64,000 nt of DNA from assembly GCA_964036045.1 (NCBI GenBank), contig OZ038390.1, positions 40,308,525 through 40,372,524 of the forward strand, written 5' to 3'. The position numbers and the translations under genes are program-made. The notes beneath the pieces were generated by a model. The model saw only the letters and a list, made by a program, of their open reading frames with translations. It was not told the origin of the DNA and did not search any database. Numbering within the stretch: position 1 is the first letter of the stretch; the number at the start of each line of letters is the position of its first letter. The stretch is from Eutreptiella sp. 'Long Island Sound 2002'. Taxonomy: Eukaryota; Euglenozoa; Euglenophyceae; Eutreptiales; Eutreptiaceae. Below are positions 40,880-52,814 of the stretch, piece after piece.

Positions 40880-42231
40880 CCCCCCTCCTTAGAGCAAACC
40901 CTGGGGGGGGCTCGATAACACCCAAGCATGGCAGCTGGTACCCAGGACCATCCCCTGAAGGGCTCCATTTCTATGATCCTCTTGGCGTCAGCGGTCTCAG
41001 CCTCATCGCCATGGGCAGACACGTCTGTCATGCCCTTGCTGGCGGGATAGGCCCACCTACTGAGACAGTCCGCCACGGTGTTGTCCTTGCCAGGAACATA
41101 CACAACCGTGAGGTCGAACTTGGCCAAGGTCTCATGCCATCTTGCCCGTCGGGAGGCGGGACCAGAGGGGGTGTCCACGTGCTCTTTGTGCCACGACTGC
41201 AGACTCTGATGGTCGGTGCAGACGGTGACGGGATGGAGGGCTATGTACCCAGCCCATTTCCTGAGAGCCATGACGATGGCATACGCCTCCTTTTCTCGGG
41301 GCGTCCACGTCCGTCTCTGGCCTTCCGCCAGGAGTCGGCTCCAGAAAGCCACTGGCACGTGCCTCCCATCGTCAAGCACTTGTTCCAACACAGCGCCAAC
41401 GGCGTAGTCGGAAGCGTCGGTGCGCAGGACGAACCCTTGGTCAGGATCCACGAGGTGCAGACCCACTGCGGATAGCAGCGCCTGCTTCATCCCCTCAAAG
41501 GCACGGTCGGACTCATCATTCCAGACCGGAGCCTTCTTGGACCCCTTCTTGGTCTCCTCTCGGTTGCCCTTGAGCATGGTCGTCATGGGGGCTGCATACT
41601 CGGCATACATCTTGATATACCACGAGTAGTAGTTGCAGAACCCCAAGTACGCCCGTAGCTCAGAGACCGTTTTGGGCTTTTCCCAGTGCTCGATCGCAGC
41701 CACCTTGCCAGGTATGGGCTTCCGCTGCCCGTTCCCAACTACGTGGCCAGCGAAGACCACCTCGCCTACCGCAATGGTGGCCTTGTCACTGCTGCCCTTG
41801 AGTTTGTGCCGAACCAGAAGGTCCAGCACTCGGGTGACGTCCCTCTCATGTGCCTCCAGGAGCTCCTCATAGCTCTCACTGGGGTCCCCGGACGCGATGA
41901 TCACGTCGTCCACGAAGGGGTCCGCACAGTCACGCACCGGCTCAAGCAGGTTCTCCAGCATCCGCTGAAAATCCGCATTGCCGTTGGTAACGCCCATGGG
42001 CATCACCTTCCACTGGAGAGGTCCAAGTGGGGTGCTCATGGCTGTGCAGGCACGGGACTCCTCGGCGAGAGGCATCTGATGATAACCATGTTTCAGGTCA
42101 ATCACCGTGAAGATCCTCCGCCGGTGTTGTTTTTGCAGCATGTCCTCAATGAGGGGCAGCGTATAGCTGTCATGCTGCGTTTGGGCGTTTAGGCCGCGGT
42201 AGTCGACCACGAGCCGCCACTCACCGGCCAC
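40834..42231 (-). pseudogene. E2 RT and RNase H, truncated before integrase
   Basis: About 465 residues in the same frame as the upstream ORF, split from it by a TGA at 42286-42288. RT motifs: LVVDYRGLN, FTVIDLKHGYHQM, MPMGVTNGNADFQR and the active site FVDDVII. RNase H motifs: RTDASDYAVG, REKEAYAI, TDHQSLQSW and NTVADCLSRW. It then follows E3 to KRIIEME and switches abruptly near 40965 to unrelated codons that run through the polypurine tract into the LTR, ending TGA at 40834. The integrase zinc site, core and chromodomain are deleted. E2 would need integrase from another element to move. Confidence 0.85.
40880..40892 (-). other. E2 polypurine tract
   Basis: The minus strand reads AAGGAGGGGGG directly before the LTR start TGAAGC, nearly the same as in E3 (GAGAAGGGGGG before TGAAGCC). 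It should prime plus-strand DNA. Confidence 0.75.
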
Positions 42232-42285
42232 CTTCTTGGGGACGCCGAAGCACGGAGAGGCCCACTCGGAGTGGCACGGCTCAAG

Positions 42286-43938
42286 TCAGCCTCTCTCGAT
42301 GAAGTCACGGAGGATCTTCTCCATGGCCTCCTTCCTCTCGCCTTTCAGGGCGAACTCCCGGTGTCGATACACACGGGGGTCCTGCTTCAGTTGTATCTTG
42401 GCCTCGCCATACGGTCCACGCACCGGTGGGGGAAACACAGGTTTTCCGCTGAAGAAGGTGTCCCCATACTTCTGCATCAGCCTGGCCCTCAATGCCTGGA
42501 TCTTGGGGCAATCATCGGACTCCGCCTTGGCTTTTCCGGGCACCTGGACCACTGAGCTTACTTGAGGGGTAGCGACCCCACTCGGTTTCGGCTCAGGTGG
42601 TCTTCCCAGGTGGCCCAAAGGGCCATCTCTGGTCTTGCCTCCCAACAAGTCACCGTAGGTGGGTGGGTTCCCGCCGATTGGCTCGTCCTGGCAGGACATG
42701 TGGTCCAGCACCGTCCTTACGAAGGTATCCCCATCATAGGAACCAGAGACGATCGAGTCCACTTCCCACCAGGCTTTGTCCTGGCCCTTGCCCTCACGCT
42801 GGCTTCCCCAGTCCTGAAAGGGCTGATCCATATACCCCTGAACCAGATCCAACTCCTCTTCAGTGAGGGGGTCCTCCGATTCTCCGATGTCAACAGGGGA
42901 AACCGCGAAGCATTGCCGCCATGGCTCCGCTATGATGCGGTTGACACACACGAAGTCCGTGGTGTCGGCCTGTTCAAGGCCCCCATCCACATAGTGGAAT
43001 TCCGTTGGCCATCTCTTGGGTGGCATGGGCTGTCCCTTAGCGTCCTGATAGACACTCTCTCCAGCCAGTAGGACGACCTTGTTTAAGGTCATGTTGGTCA
43101 ATGAGACCACCCAATCTCGGGTGCTTTCCTCCTCGGTGCATCCCATGGGAACAACCAGCACTGTCTTTGAGCGGTCCTTGCGAATCTTCGCTACCGCGCT
43201 TGGAATGTCCCATCGGGGGTAATGGATCCACATCAAACCCTGATGCGGACCCCAGTGCTTCCGCCACGCGGAGTCCTGGGCGCTCCAGTACTTCTCACAA
43301 ACCCGAAGATGGGCAGAGGTTTCTGAAGAGAACGCATCCAGGGCCAGATCCGAAGCTCCCAGGTCGGCGACCACTCGGCTCGCCACTTCCGGCATTACGC
43401 CGTACTCCTGGCTTGCTGGCCCAGTTGGCTCAGTGCCCAGTGCGGCCACACCGAGCTGATTGCGTTCTGGGTGGATCCATTGGCATTCCACATGGTGCTC
43501 AGGTGACGAAAGCCACGAGAGCTGGTCGTCCTGGTACAGGGTCATTGAGGCCTGGGCCGGGAGAACGCTGGAGTCCGTCTCCATCATGAAGTCGTACCCA
43601 ACGATCATGTCCCAGTCCCTCTCGGCCTCGTAGAAGCGACCTTGCAGGAGGATTTCCTTGCCGAGGTCCGGGCGGCTCAGCTCAAGGTGGTTCAGGAACT
43701 GCAGCCCAATGGCCGCTTCTTTCGTGCCTCCCACCATGTACTGGCCGTTCGCCACCTTCAGCCTGACAGGTTTCCGAATGTCGGTCAAACACTCTGGCGG
43801 AAGTAGGCCAGCCTTGACCAAGCTGACCTGAGCTCCCGTGTCGACCAACACGTCGAAGACCTTCTCCACTTCCCCGCATAAGGCACGGACATTAAGGTGC
43901 AACTGCCGCTCACGCCCCACACGGCGCACGGCGTACAA
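42286..43938 (-). pseudogene. E2 protease and Dam-like segment (N-terminal pol)
   Basis: 550 residues. The aspartic protease motif LVDTGAQVSLV is at about 31-41, with a second conserved patch WDMIVGYDF near 109-117. Residues 195-270 form the Dam-like segment (LDAFSSETSAHLR, YWSAQDSAWRKHWG, LVVPMG). A linker leads into the RT N-terminus. The stop TGA falls where E3 has Trp (ERQWIEP), so it is probably a TGG to TGA change; the frame continues in phase into RT. The upstream gag frame ends at TGA 43941 in another phase, overlapping the open pol frame by about 120 bases, which could allow frameshifting. Confidence 0.8.
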
Positions 43939-43940
43939 GC

Positions 43941-44843
43941 TCAGGACCCCCGGCCGTTCCAGAAGCTCAACAAGCGACTGGTGCAGGTCGTGGACAATGG
44001 GCTCAGGCTGCCCATCTGCAGCATCCAGCTGCGGCCCGGGTGATCCTCTGATACTCTCGGATAGATCTGAAGCACATCAAATACATTCTTGGTCGCGAAG
44101 GATCGACGGGTGCAAGGGTTCCTGCCTTCACTTGCCCTCGGCCCGCCACAGCGACTTTCCTTCGCTTTGGGGGCCGGACCGGGCCTTCCGCCCGCGGCAG
44201 TCCCTTTGTGCTTGTTGTCTCCCGACTGGGATGGTGTGGCGCTTCCCACGACACCATCCTGCGACCGCCCTAGCTGGGGCCCTTGGCTGCAGGGGCTCCG
44301 CTAAGGGGCGTCGGTTGTGGTAGTAGGGGTACTCTCCTCCGCATCAACCTCGTTGACACCGTTCTTCTTTCCCCCTTTCTTACCCTTCTTGTCCTTGTCC
44401 TTGTTCTTGTTGTTCTCTTTGTTCTCCTTGTTCTTGTTGTCCGACCTGGGGACCCAGTTCCTCTTGATCTCCTGGATCTCCTTGGCCAACTCGGTCCCCA
44501 CCGACATCAGTTTGGAGAGCTCGTCCTTGTCGACCTCCACTTTGGTCTCCCGGATACCCGCGGGTGCACGCTTCTTCGACCCGTGCACCTTCTTGTAGGC
44601 CTCCGCGTCGGCCTGGTGGATGAGGCATGTCCGGTGGTCATGGTTGAAGCCGTGCTTCCTCCCATAACACACGAAACAGCCCTGAGGGTGAGCTTGTATG
44701 AACTCCCCAAAGGACAGCGGAGGGTTGCCGATGCGGCGGGGGTCCTTCTTCTCCTTCTTCTTCCAACCCTGCTGCAGGGGCTTCCAGCTTCCCCGGTTGC
44801 TCCCCGCGTTCAGGTTGTTGGCCACGAAGGCACAAACGGCCAT
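43941..44843 (-). pseudogene. E2 gag C-terminus with extended zinc knuckle
   Basis: This frame carries VCAFVANNLN and PPLSFGEF, then CFVCYGRKHGFNHDHRTC, a CX2CX8HX4C variant of the nucleocapsid knuckle also found in E3, followed by a Lys/Asn-rich charged tail. A TAG at 44301-44303 is followed in phase by more open sequence to TGA at 43941. The upstream capsid part is in another frame, so an indel near 44840 separates them. Confidence 0.65.
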
Positions 44844-45718
44844 CTCGGCGGGCTTCCGTCGTCGTCATCGTCGTCGAGAGCCACATCGCCATCGGCTCCC
44901 GCTGGGTCCATGGCAGCTTCCCCGCCAGGCCCCTCGCCAACGTAGTTGACGTCACGGTCGCCGGGCCTCAACCCGCGGGTGTGGTGGAGGTTCCGGTACT
45001 CCTTGAGTACCTCGTCTCCAACCCACTCCAGGATCTCGTCGCAACTCATCCGCGCCGGGATGGACTGCAGACGGATGGTCTGGCCGCTCAACTCACACTC
45101 ATCAAGGCGCCACATCGCGGTCTTCTCGCGATCACCCGTGACGGTGATGAGGAGGGCGTTCCGCAGGGAGTGCCGTTTGACATCCCGGGCCACGTTCTTC
45201 CTTGTCCAAGCCACCACGCTTGTATGATACTCCTTGGGGAGCATCATCTTGACCGTGTGGTTGGACTTGGCCCTCTTGGCTTCCTCCTTGGTGACTCTCT
45301 TGATCCATGCTTCCGGTAGCATGGAGAGCAGGCGAGCCTGCTCGTCACCCTCATTCCAATCCTCCATCTTGCGGTGGAAGAGGGTGTATTGCCCTCGGAA
45401 GTCCCGCCAATGTCGTAGGCGGATCTCCCGACCATCATGCTCAAGCTTGATGGCCTTCCACCGCTTGGCAGCCACCTGTGGAGCGTTCACCTGCTCCTGC
45501 TCGTTGAGCCACTTGTTGGCTTCCTTGAGGGTCTTGATTTTCCCCACCTTGGTCGCCACGAAGTACAACTCTTGGAGCACTTCTGGCAGGCGGTACCTGA
45601 ACCGTTTGAAGACATATCTCTCCGCATCTGCGGGATCCATGTCTTCAGTGACGGTCACCCCCCAATCGTCCGGCTTCTCCAAGAAGTGGTCGAGGTTGAG
45701 GGGGTTGCCATCGTACAT
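44810..45718 (-). pseudogene. E2 gag capsid region
   Basis: 302 residues related to E3 gag: MYDGNPLNLDHF matches YYDGNPSNLDDF, and LRHWRDFRGQYTLFHRKMEDWNEG matches REWNRYIRKYRRSLKLVEDWNEA in pattern. This is the helical capsid-type domain of Ty3/gypsy Gag. It ends in a run of Asp (DDDDDDDG) and then leaves frame. An extra base in the C-run at about 45720 separates it from the N-terminal Gag frame. Confidence 0.75.
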
Positions 45719-45809
45719 GGGGGGCTTTGATGTCCTTCAGGTCTTCCCACACGGCGGCATCTGCGGCCTTAGACACCATGAATGCCGGCCGCGAGGTCGA
45801 CCGAGGTTT

Positions 45810-48671
45810 TCATCGGCGTCCCCCACGGACTCCCACGGCTGCCACTTCCATCTCCTCCACGGTATCCGTGTGGCTATGCCGTGGTTCCTCCATGTACGCT
45901 GAACCTAGATGTTCACGCCGTACTCCTTCCATGTATGCCTCCTCATCACGGCGCCGGCGGCTGCGTTCAGCGGCCTCCCGTCGTACACCACGCGGCGGGG
46001 TAATGCCGAACTCCTCCAGGTCTTCCTCGCCTCCGCCGACATCCCACTCCACGTCTCCTCCGGGGACCTCATCCCTGAGTCCACCATAACGTCCGCCAGC
46101 CATTGGGATTGGCTCGTGGGCTGGTGCAGGGCGTCGGGGGCGTACCGGTGTCCGCGGTGGGGCACGGCGGTTGTGGTACTCTGCCCTGAGCCTCTCATCA
46201 CGCCACTCCTCACTGCCACTGCCGGGCGGCACGAGCTCGTTGTGGCGGCCCGCGCTGTGGTGAGAGGGGGCGCTGAGAGAGGGGGCACTTGCGCTGGGGC
46301 GAATCCTGGGGGCTCCGCCGGGGGCGTGGGGTCTGCCCGGACCTGGTCCAGGTCCCCAGCCGTCATCCGACGAGCCAGACTCCAGGGGTGGGTGGTCGCT
46401 GCCGACGCTCCCACGGCCTTTCAGCGCGTCCAACCTCTGCTGCAGGCCGTTGATGACCTTGTTCAGCAGCCTGGTCTCGCCCCTGGCGATGTCCAGCTCC
46501 TTCTGCGCGGCCGTGGCGACCTTGGCGATCTTGACCATCTCCGTCTTGGCGATGTCCAGCTCCTTCTGTGCGCCCACGGCGACCCTGGCGATGCGGATCA
46601 TCTCGCGCTTGCCCGTGTCTACCTCGCGCTCGAGGGACTGGACCCTTCTGCGGAGGTGGACAATCCACCGCCAGGTGGCATCCGGGTCACCGTTCCCTGT
46701 TGGGTCGTCGGGGTCCCCAGGGGGTCCTCCAGGAGGGCCTCCGCGGGGTCTGCCCGGTCCAGGGGGTCCTCCCCTTCCCGGAGGTCCGCCTCCGGGGGGT
46801 CCACCTGGTGGGCGTCCTCCAGGGGCTCCTGATGGTCCTCCGCCAGGGGGTCCCGGTGGGTCTCCGCCGGGTCGCCTCGGTGGTTCCGAAGATGGGGGCT
46901 TCTTCGTGTAGTCGAAGTCCATGTCATCATCCTCGTCCATGTCGCCCCACCTGGGCGTCTCGGTCCCGCACGCGGAAGAATCCGAGCTCTAGTAGGGAGG
47001 AGGGAGATCCTCACTGTCACCCTCCGGCTCCATGGGGATGTCTCCGCCTCCTCCGCCAGCCACTCCTCGGCGATGTCGGCGGCCTCGTTCATCTCCGTCG
47101 CTGGCGGTGAAGAAGGGGTCGGAGTCGTGGGGGTTTCCGCCCGCTGGCCTCTGTGACCTCTCGGGGGTCTTCCCCTTATCCTTCCTCCGTCGGTAGGCAG
47201 TGGGGCCACTGCTCCCACTGCTGCCCGTGTCCACCTCCTCCGGATCCAGCGCCATCTTGGAGGAGGCGTCCCCTTCGAAAAGCTTTCGAAGGGTCTCCAC
47301 TCGGGATCCTCCCAGGGGAGTCTCGCGGCGGAGCTTGGCCTCCGCCTCCGCCATCGCGGCGGCCGTGGCTGCGGCAGCTCGCCCTTCGGCTTCCTCCCGG
47401 GCACGAGCAGCCTCGGCTTCCCGGGTCTGCTGCAGCCGAGCCTTCTCCGCTTCCAACGCCGCCAGCTCCGCCTCCGTCTTGGCCCTCTCCTCAGCGACCT
47501 TCCGTCGCGCGGCCTGGATGGCGTCCTTCCTGGCAGCGTCCGCCTGGGCCTTGGCCGTTGCTTCGGCGTGGGCCCTTTCCTCCGCCTCCTTCTTTGCCCT
47601 CTCTTGGGCAAGCGCCTCTTTTAGCGCCTTCACCTCGGCCTCTTTGGAGGCAATGGCCTCCTGGGTCAGGCGGGCTTCCTGGGCGGCTGCCGCCACCTCA
47701 CCCCTGACCCGGGCAGTCGCTGCCTCCTGGGCGGCTGCAGCTGTAAGTCCGGCCGCAATGGCTGCCACGGTTGAGGCGTGGAAGGCCATGCCGTTGCCCC
47801 ACTCTGCAGCCTCCTCCTGGGCGATGCCGACGGCGCCCTCCACAGCAGCGTTCTTCTGCGTGGCCCGTTGCCGGGCAACCCGAAGGTTGCAGGGTACCCC
47901 ACAGGCGCGCTCGCAGGCGCGCGCCACGTCCCTTTGGTGGGGAGCGACGCTGCTGCTGGCACTGGCCTGGTCGGCCGGCATCCTCCCCCGGTGGGCCGAC
48001 TCCACGTCGCTGCTGCGTCCTGACTTCCTCAGGTGCAGCTGACGGGGCTTGGCCTTGGTCTGCTTGGCGACTTGGAGGAAGTTGCCAAGGGTGGTGTGGC
48101 CGGGGTGGTAACCGCCACTGGCCCGTTGGCGGCTGGGCGCTGGGGTTCCGCCCTTGGCGCCTTGGGCGGCTTCGGCGGCCAGGGATTCCTGGTACTCCCG
48201 CCATTTCCTGTCCCGCTTCCTGTCCCCGGCGGAACGCTTCTCCTTCCCAGGAGACACGCTACTGCTGCTGCCCTGCAGCGTGCGCTCGTTCCCCAGCTCC
48301 GGGAACTCCTTCTCTATCATGTCCCACATGGAGACGTTGATCGTGGCGCCCGACGGGTACTCGTTGGGCTTCTCGTCCTCCTCAATCCCGTCAGGGCGCA
48401 GCCCTTCGCCGGGCCTGTCTGGGCGGGTCCAGACCCTCCAGCGCTTCCGGCGGAAGCGGAAGGCGTATCCTTTCACATGCAGCCAGTCTTCCACTGCCTG
48501 CAGGCCGTCGGGGCCCATGTCCTCGCTGAGCTCGAAGCTCCCGGGCATGCCGCCTTTGCACTGGGGGTTGCTGTGGCGGTAGTGCTGCCCCAGCAGCAAC
48601 CCACGCAGTAGGCGCACCGCATGGGGGTGGGGCTGCGGCCACGTCTTGCCCGCCTCATCCCAATTCACCAT
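45810..48671 (-). pseudogene. E2 gag N-terminal ORF with coiled coils and CERxCxxxCNLR motif
   Basis: Two open stretches in one frame (48671-46989 and 46940-45810) are separated only by a TAG at 46989-46991. The first starts MVNWDEAGKTW, has a basic linker, a Cys motif CERACGVPCNLR near 47878-47922, and a long Ala/Glu-rich coiled coil. The second is acidic, Pro/Gly-rich (PPGGPPGGGPPG) and has three 21-residue coiled-coil units (KTEMVKIAKVATAAQKELDI type) near 46445-46625. It ends TGA at 45810, after which the same phase leads towards the capsid part. Function is unknown; the position suggests matrix-like Gag sequence. Confidence 0.6.
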
Positions 48672-49607
48672 CTTTCCCCTCCATGGACTGGTCCTGGGGG
48701 TGGTTGTTGAGGCGGTTGCTGAAGCTGGGAGTGCGGCCTTGCTGGTCGGCCGAAGGAACTCGTTGATGTCGGAGTTCCGGTCCCTGCACTTCCTTCACGG
48801 ACTCGGCGTTGTTGCCGGGCGGCGCTGCGAAGCCCGTGGTACTCGGGGTTCAGGTGGCCCCGAGTGGCACGCGGGGGATGGGTAACGCCGCGGCGGTGAA
48901 ACGCTTTTGACGCGTTCCCGTGGGGGGCCTGGCCACGGGACGCTGCGGTGACACGCACAAGCAAACAGGCAGGCAAAGCACTGCGCTCACAGGGGCATCA
49001 TTACGCTCGTGTCATGTGACAAAGGGTTTCAGGATCCTTGCCACACTGAATCAAGGGAAGAAAAGTATGTACAGCAACACATCAGGATATGTACACATGG
49101 GGTTAAGACTGGACTGGGGTAAGTGCATCACAGGACAATAGACACTCAGTCCCAACTCATATCCCAATCCCAGGTCCGACCCTCTCAGTGGCTGGTGGGG
49201 GCGGGGGCTCAAACACAACGCATGCCCTGCTCAGTCCGGACCCTGAAACCCTGCCAATAGGGGAGGTGTCCCGCCCAGCCACAGGCGAGTTTCTGGGAAC
49301 CAAGGAGCTCCAAGGCCAACCGACAGTGGCTGCCTATGCTCCCTTAACGGCAGGTCCCAACTCCCCTCTGAGCTAGAGATATGGCCCCGCCATTATCCCC
49401 TAGGAGTTGGTAGCCGAAAATGGGCTGTTTCAGCCCAAACTGATATTAGCTCAAAAATCTCCCAAATTGACCCCTCGTCCGGACCCGCCAGAGGTAGGGA
49501 CCAGGCAATTGACCCTATGCCCTTCGAGTACGAACTCCCTGGAGTCCTCACCCAACCTGGTTTCCTCTGAGGTCCCGGCATCAGGGCACCACGGGTTCGT
49601 CAAGTGG
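48672..49607 (-). other. E2 leader, part proximal to gag
   Basis: Non-coding as far as I can see. With 62808-63407 it forms the E2 leader of about 1.5 kb, cut by E3. Target duplicate AGTGG at 49603-49607. Confidence 0.5.
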
Positions 49608-51960
49608 TGAAGCCGGTTCGGACCCCTGTGGCCATTTTTGGGTCACTTGGGGTGTGTATCTATGTGCCGGCAAGCCGCCATTGGCTGATATCATACTCTC
49701 CCATCCACCTGACCTAACCCGATGTGATAGTGTGATAGGTTTGGCCATTCCGGCTATGAGCGGCCATATTCAGTACCGAGGCGCCGCCAGCTGAGATTTA
49801 TATATCAGAATATCAGGAATCAACAGGGTTTTTTTATCATAATGTTTCTGTAATTTTTCCGCCTTTCGTTCTGATTGTCAATGTATCGGCGACTGTCAGT
49901 TGGCTCGCGATTTTGCGGTAACCGATTGCTTAACTGTTATTTACAGATATTTTGGCGGAAACCCCGATGAAGGGTCAGATTACATCAGTAAAGGGTTCGT
50001 TGCTTCCGCAATTTTCATATTATACACTCGCAAAATTGATCCGATTTTTTCAGACTTTCAGAATCGGATTTTCGACTTCGACATCGCAGCACTCGATATG
50101 ATGAATCTCGAGTGGTCATACATTTTTCCCCGATCACGAATCAACCTTCCTTTTGTTGTGCCTTTCATTTGGCTTGGAGTTATAGTCGAAACAAAAGTGA
50201 TTCGTGAGACCACTTTGAAGAATCATATCTCCGGCTCATGGCGAGGTATATCAATATCGAGAATTGGGTTGGAACCGCCTTGGTCTCAACTTAATTTAGG
50301 AAGCATCAAACGCCTTTGGTGTGTACACATGCCCGGTATAGCAAGGGATAATGGTCAAGAGGGTAGAAAGTGATGTATAACTCTTGCACCGTGCAACCGA
50401 ATATTTTTTTGCGACTTTCGAGTGTACCGCCTGAGTGTTGGGGTTGCATAGCAACTTTCCTTGGGTTCCTACGTATTTTTAACGTGAAGTTATGTCCATG
50501 GAGGGGCATGGCATATCATGGTGGGAGCCACTTTTTGAGGGTATGTGTTATATGCATGGTATGTGCTTCGATATGCTCACGCCCATGTTATGTATCTCCG
50601 TTTGTAGGAAGATGTATGGAGTCATACGTGGCAAGGGCTTAGCCCATGTCCCAATGGTGAACTCCATAGCGCTAGACTAAGTCTACCGCTCATATAGTGC
50701 ATGTGGGAGGGCTTACGGAGCGACCCACAAGCGCCATTATCAATTTTCCCATTTTCATGGTGCGTGTTGGGAGGAGGTTGGAAGGTGTCCCTATGCGTCC
50801 ATGTGGGGATCCAAGTGGGGGGTTTGTTTGCAAGTGGTCTCAAGCAATTGTGTTTTGAATCATATGTTGATACCATGGGTGAGCGAAGTTATATACTATT
50901 GTAATTATCTTGAATTTGGCATTATTTGCATGTTTTTGACCTCATTTTATGCTCATTTTTGTGTTCTATGTGCTCAACTGGTCGGCTAACAGTAAAGTGC
51001 CTAGAGATCCGTGAATTATGGTATGTTGCTTATATGTTGGCATATGCTTTGGTGTTGTACCTCACCATATGCCGGGTCACGTGGTCACTTTGGCTTGGCA
51101 CACGAGGCCTCACAAAATTAGGTCTCAAATTCATGAGTTGACTTGTGAAGCAAGTCATGTACATAACCGGAGGGGTTTCGGAGTCAATGATGGAATATTC
51201 TTGGGCATGGACCTTTGGTCTATATCACCCTTGTATACTACTTTCCGGTTTGACACATGCATGGAGCATTTGAACATTGGACGTATGCATTTTTGATCAC
51301 ATAATTGATTTTTGGGCATAATGGTGTGATTTGCCTGATTTTGCCATGTTGTGAGGTCATCTTCATGGGGCACCTCTCCAAGCCCAATCGACTCCAAGTC
51401 TAACCAAAGTTATGTCAGGGTAGGGCATGGTCCTGAGTGCCAATCTAGGCCATGACACGCCACCTCCCCTATTGGGCTAGGATTTAGAGGCTTGGGAGTG
51501 AACACATTTTTGGGGTTTATGTAGTGACTTTTGACACATTGCATTTAGCCATCTTATTTGACTGGGTTCAGGGCATCATGTGGGTGAGTCAAGGGAAGGT
51601 CTTGTGTCCAGGGAATGAGGGGTCTATGGCTCTGATTGTGTACGTTTCCATCTGTCCCCAACTTTGCTTGATATGTGTTCATATGCCAATTTCAGGGCTT
51701 TCCTCTTTGGTGCAATTCTTGTACATGCCCGCCACCGTGAGACAACCGGTGTGCTGAACGGAAGCCCGCAGTGTGGATTGGGTATTGCTGTATTTGTGGG
51801 ATCCGGTAGCTGTTCAGGGTTGAGGGAGGATTGAATTTTCTATATTCTTGGATTTTGGACCCTGGACTTTGAGAAATGCGATCGCTGATCAGGAGCAAGT
51901 CAGCAGGGGTGACAGGCGGAAGGGGCACAGCAGAAGCCGGTCCTGGTAGGGACCTTCTTT
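49608..51960 (+). repeat. E3 5' LTR
   Basis: Starts TGAAGCCGG and ends ACCTTCTTT before the primer site. A TATA-like TTTATATATC at 49797-49806 is kept in the other LTR (60638-60647) and may be the promoter. A 157-codon frame present in both LTRs shows mostly amino-acid-changing differences and is not counted as a gene. Confidence 0.92.
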
Positions 51961-51961
51961 A

Positions 51962-51973
51962 TGGTAGCAGAGG
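51962..51973 (+). other. E3 primer binding site
   Basis: TGGTAGCAGAGG, one base after the LTR, is an exact complement of the 3' end of the usual eukaryotic initiator tRNA-Met including CCA. Confidence 0.85.
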
Positions 51974-52181
51974 CGTACCTGCTGCCCCTACCTACCGCCG
52001 ACCCGGGGACTTGGGCCCCTATGAGCCCTGCCCAAGTACGCCCCGGGTGCGTATTGTGGACTCGGTGGAGACCACGCCGGAGATTGGAGCCAGAGAAGAG
52101 CCTAGACGCTCAGGAGCCTGGCGAACTCCGGAAGTTGAAGCCCGAAGAGAAGTACGACGTTCGGGAAGAGGAGGACTTGAC

Positions 52182-52796
52182 ATGGAGGACCTTGTCTCCA
52201 TGTGTGAGCGTCGCTGCCGAAAGGCATGCAACCTGCGCTCCGCCGCGGAGGACTCTGAGGAGACCTGCCATTCAGGCAGCAGTGGAGGACGGGCCCGGCG
52301 CTACCAGAAGCGCGGGTCACCCAAGCCCGCGGCAGGGGAAGCCGGGGCTATGGATACGGACCCCAGCCCGGTCAGGCTGTGGGACTCCGAGGGGCACTCC
52401 GAGGGCTATCGGACAGCTTATGAGCAACATTCCGAGTCGGAGGAGACGGCCAGACCGCCCACAAGGGCGAACACGGCCCCAGAACCCAGCCTGGAGCATG
52501 ACGCGGAGGCGTTGGAGAGGCTCGCCAGAGCCAGAACGGCGCCTGTGGCCCGGCACACGGAGCCAACGCGGGATAGCATGGGCGACACACCCATGGCGGA
52601 GGAGTCCGAGGCGCCGGGAACCGCGGGATGCGCCGGATCAGGTGGGAAGCACGCTGAGTGCCACTGCGAGCACGTGTCCTTCCTCATGGGCAAGTACCCA
52701 AAGATGGGGATGGACGCCATTGTGCATCGCCTCGACCGCCTGGACAACGCGAAGGACGGCCTAGAGGAGGACGTCGCCGGGATCCTGGATGACTAG
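52182..52796 (+). pseudogene. E3 gag N-terminal ORF with CERxCxxxCNLR motif
   Basis: The frame is open from inside the LTR (51876). The ATG at 52182 is the best start after the primer site. It encodes MEDLVSM, then CERRCRKACNLR at 52203-52238, matching E2, then an acidic Glu/Ala-rich stretch with several Cys and His near the end (CHCEHVSFLMG). It stops at TAG 52794-52796. The next Gag ORF follows in the same frame after 18 bases, so one Gag protein with a nonsense codon (CAG to TAG is possible) is likely. Confidence 0.5.
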
Positions 52797-52814
52797 TCGG
52801 CCGCGGAGAGAGAC

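Noticed and set aside
49629-49655. Resemblance of the E3 LTR start (TGGCCATTTTTGGGTCA) to the dinoflagellate spliced leader
   Set aside because: Several mismatches and indels, and the other LTR copy differs; too weak to call.
49900-50373. 157-codon frame in the E3 LTR, repeated at 60741-61214
   Set aside because: Starts without ATG, lies in a promoter-type LTR region, and the differences between the copies (Tyr/Phe, Phe/Cys, Asp/Asn, Trp/Arg, Gly/Glu) are mostly amino-acid changing. No domain seen.
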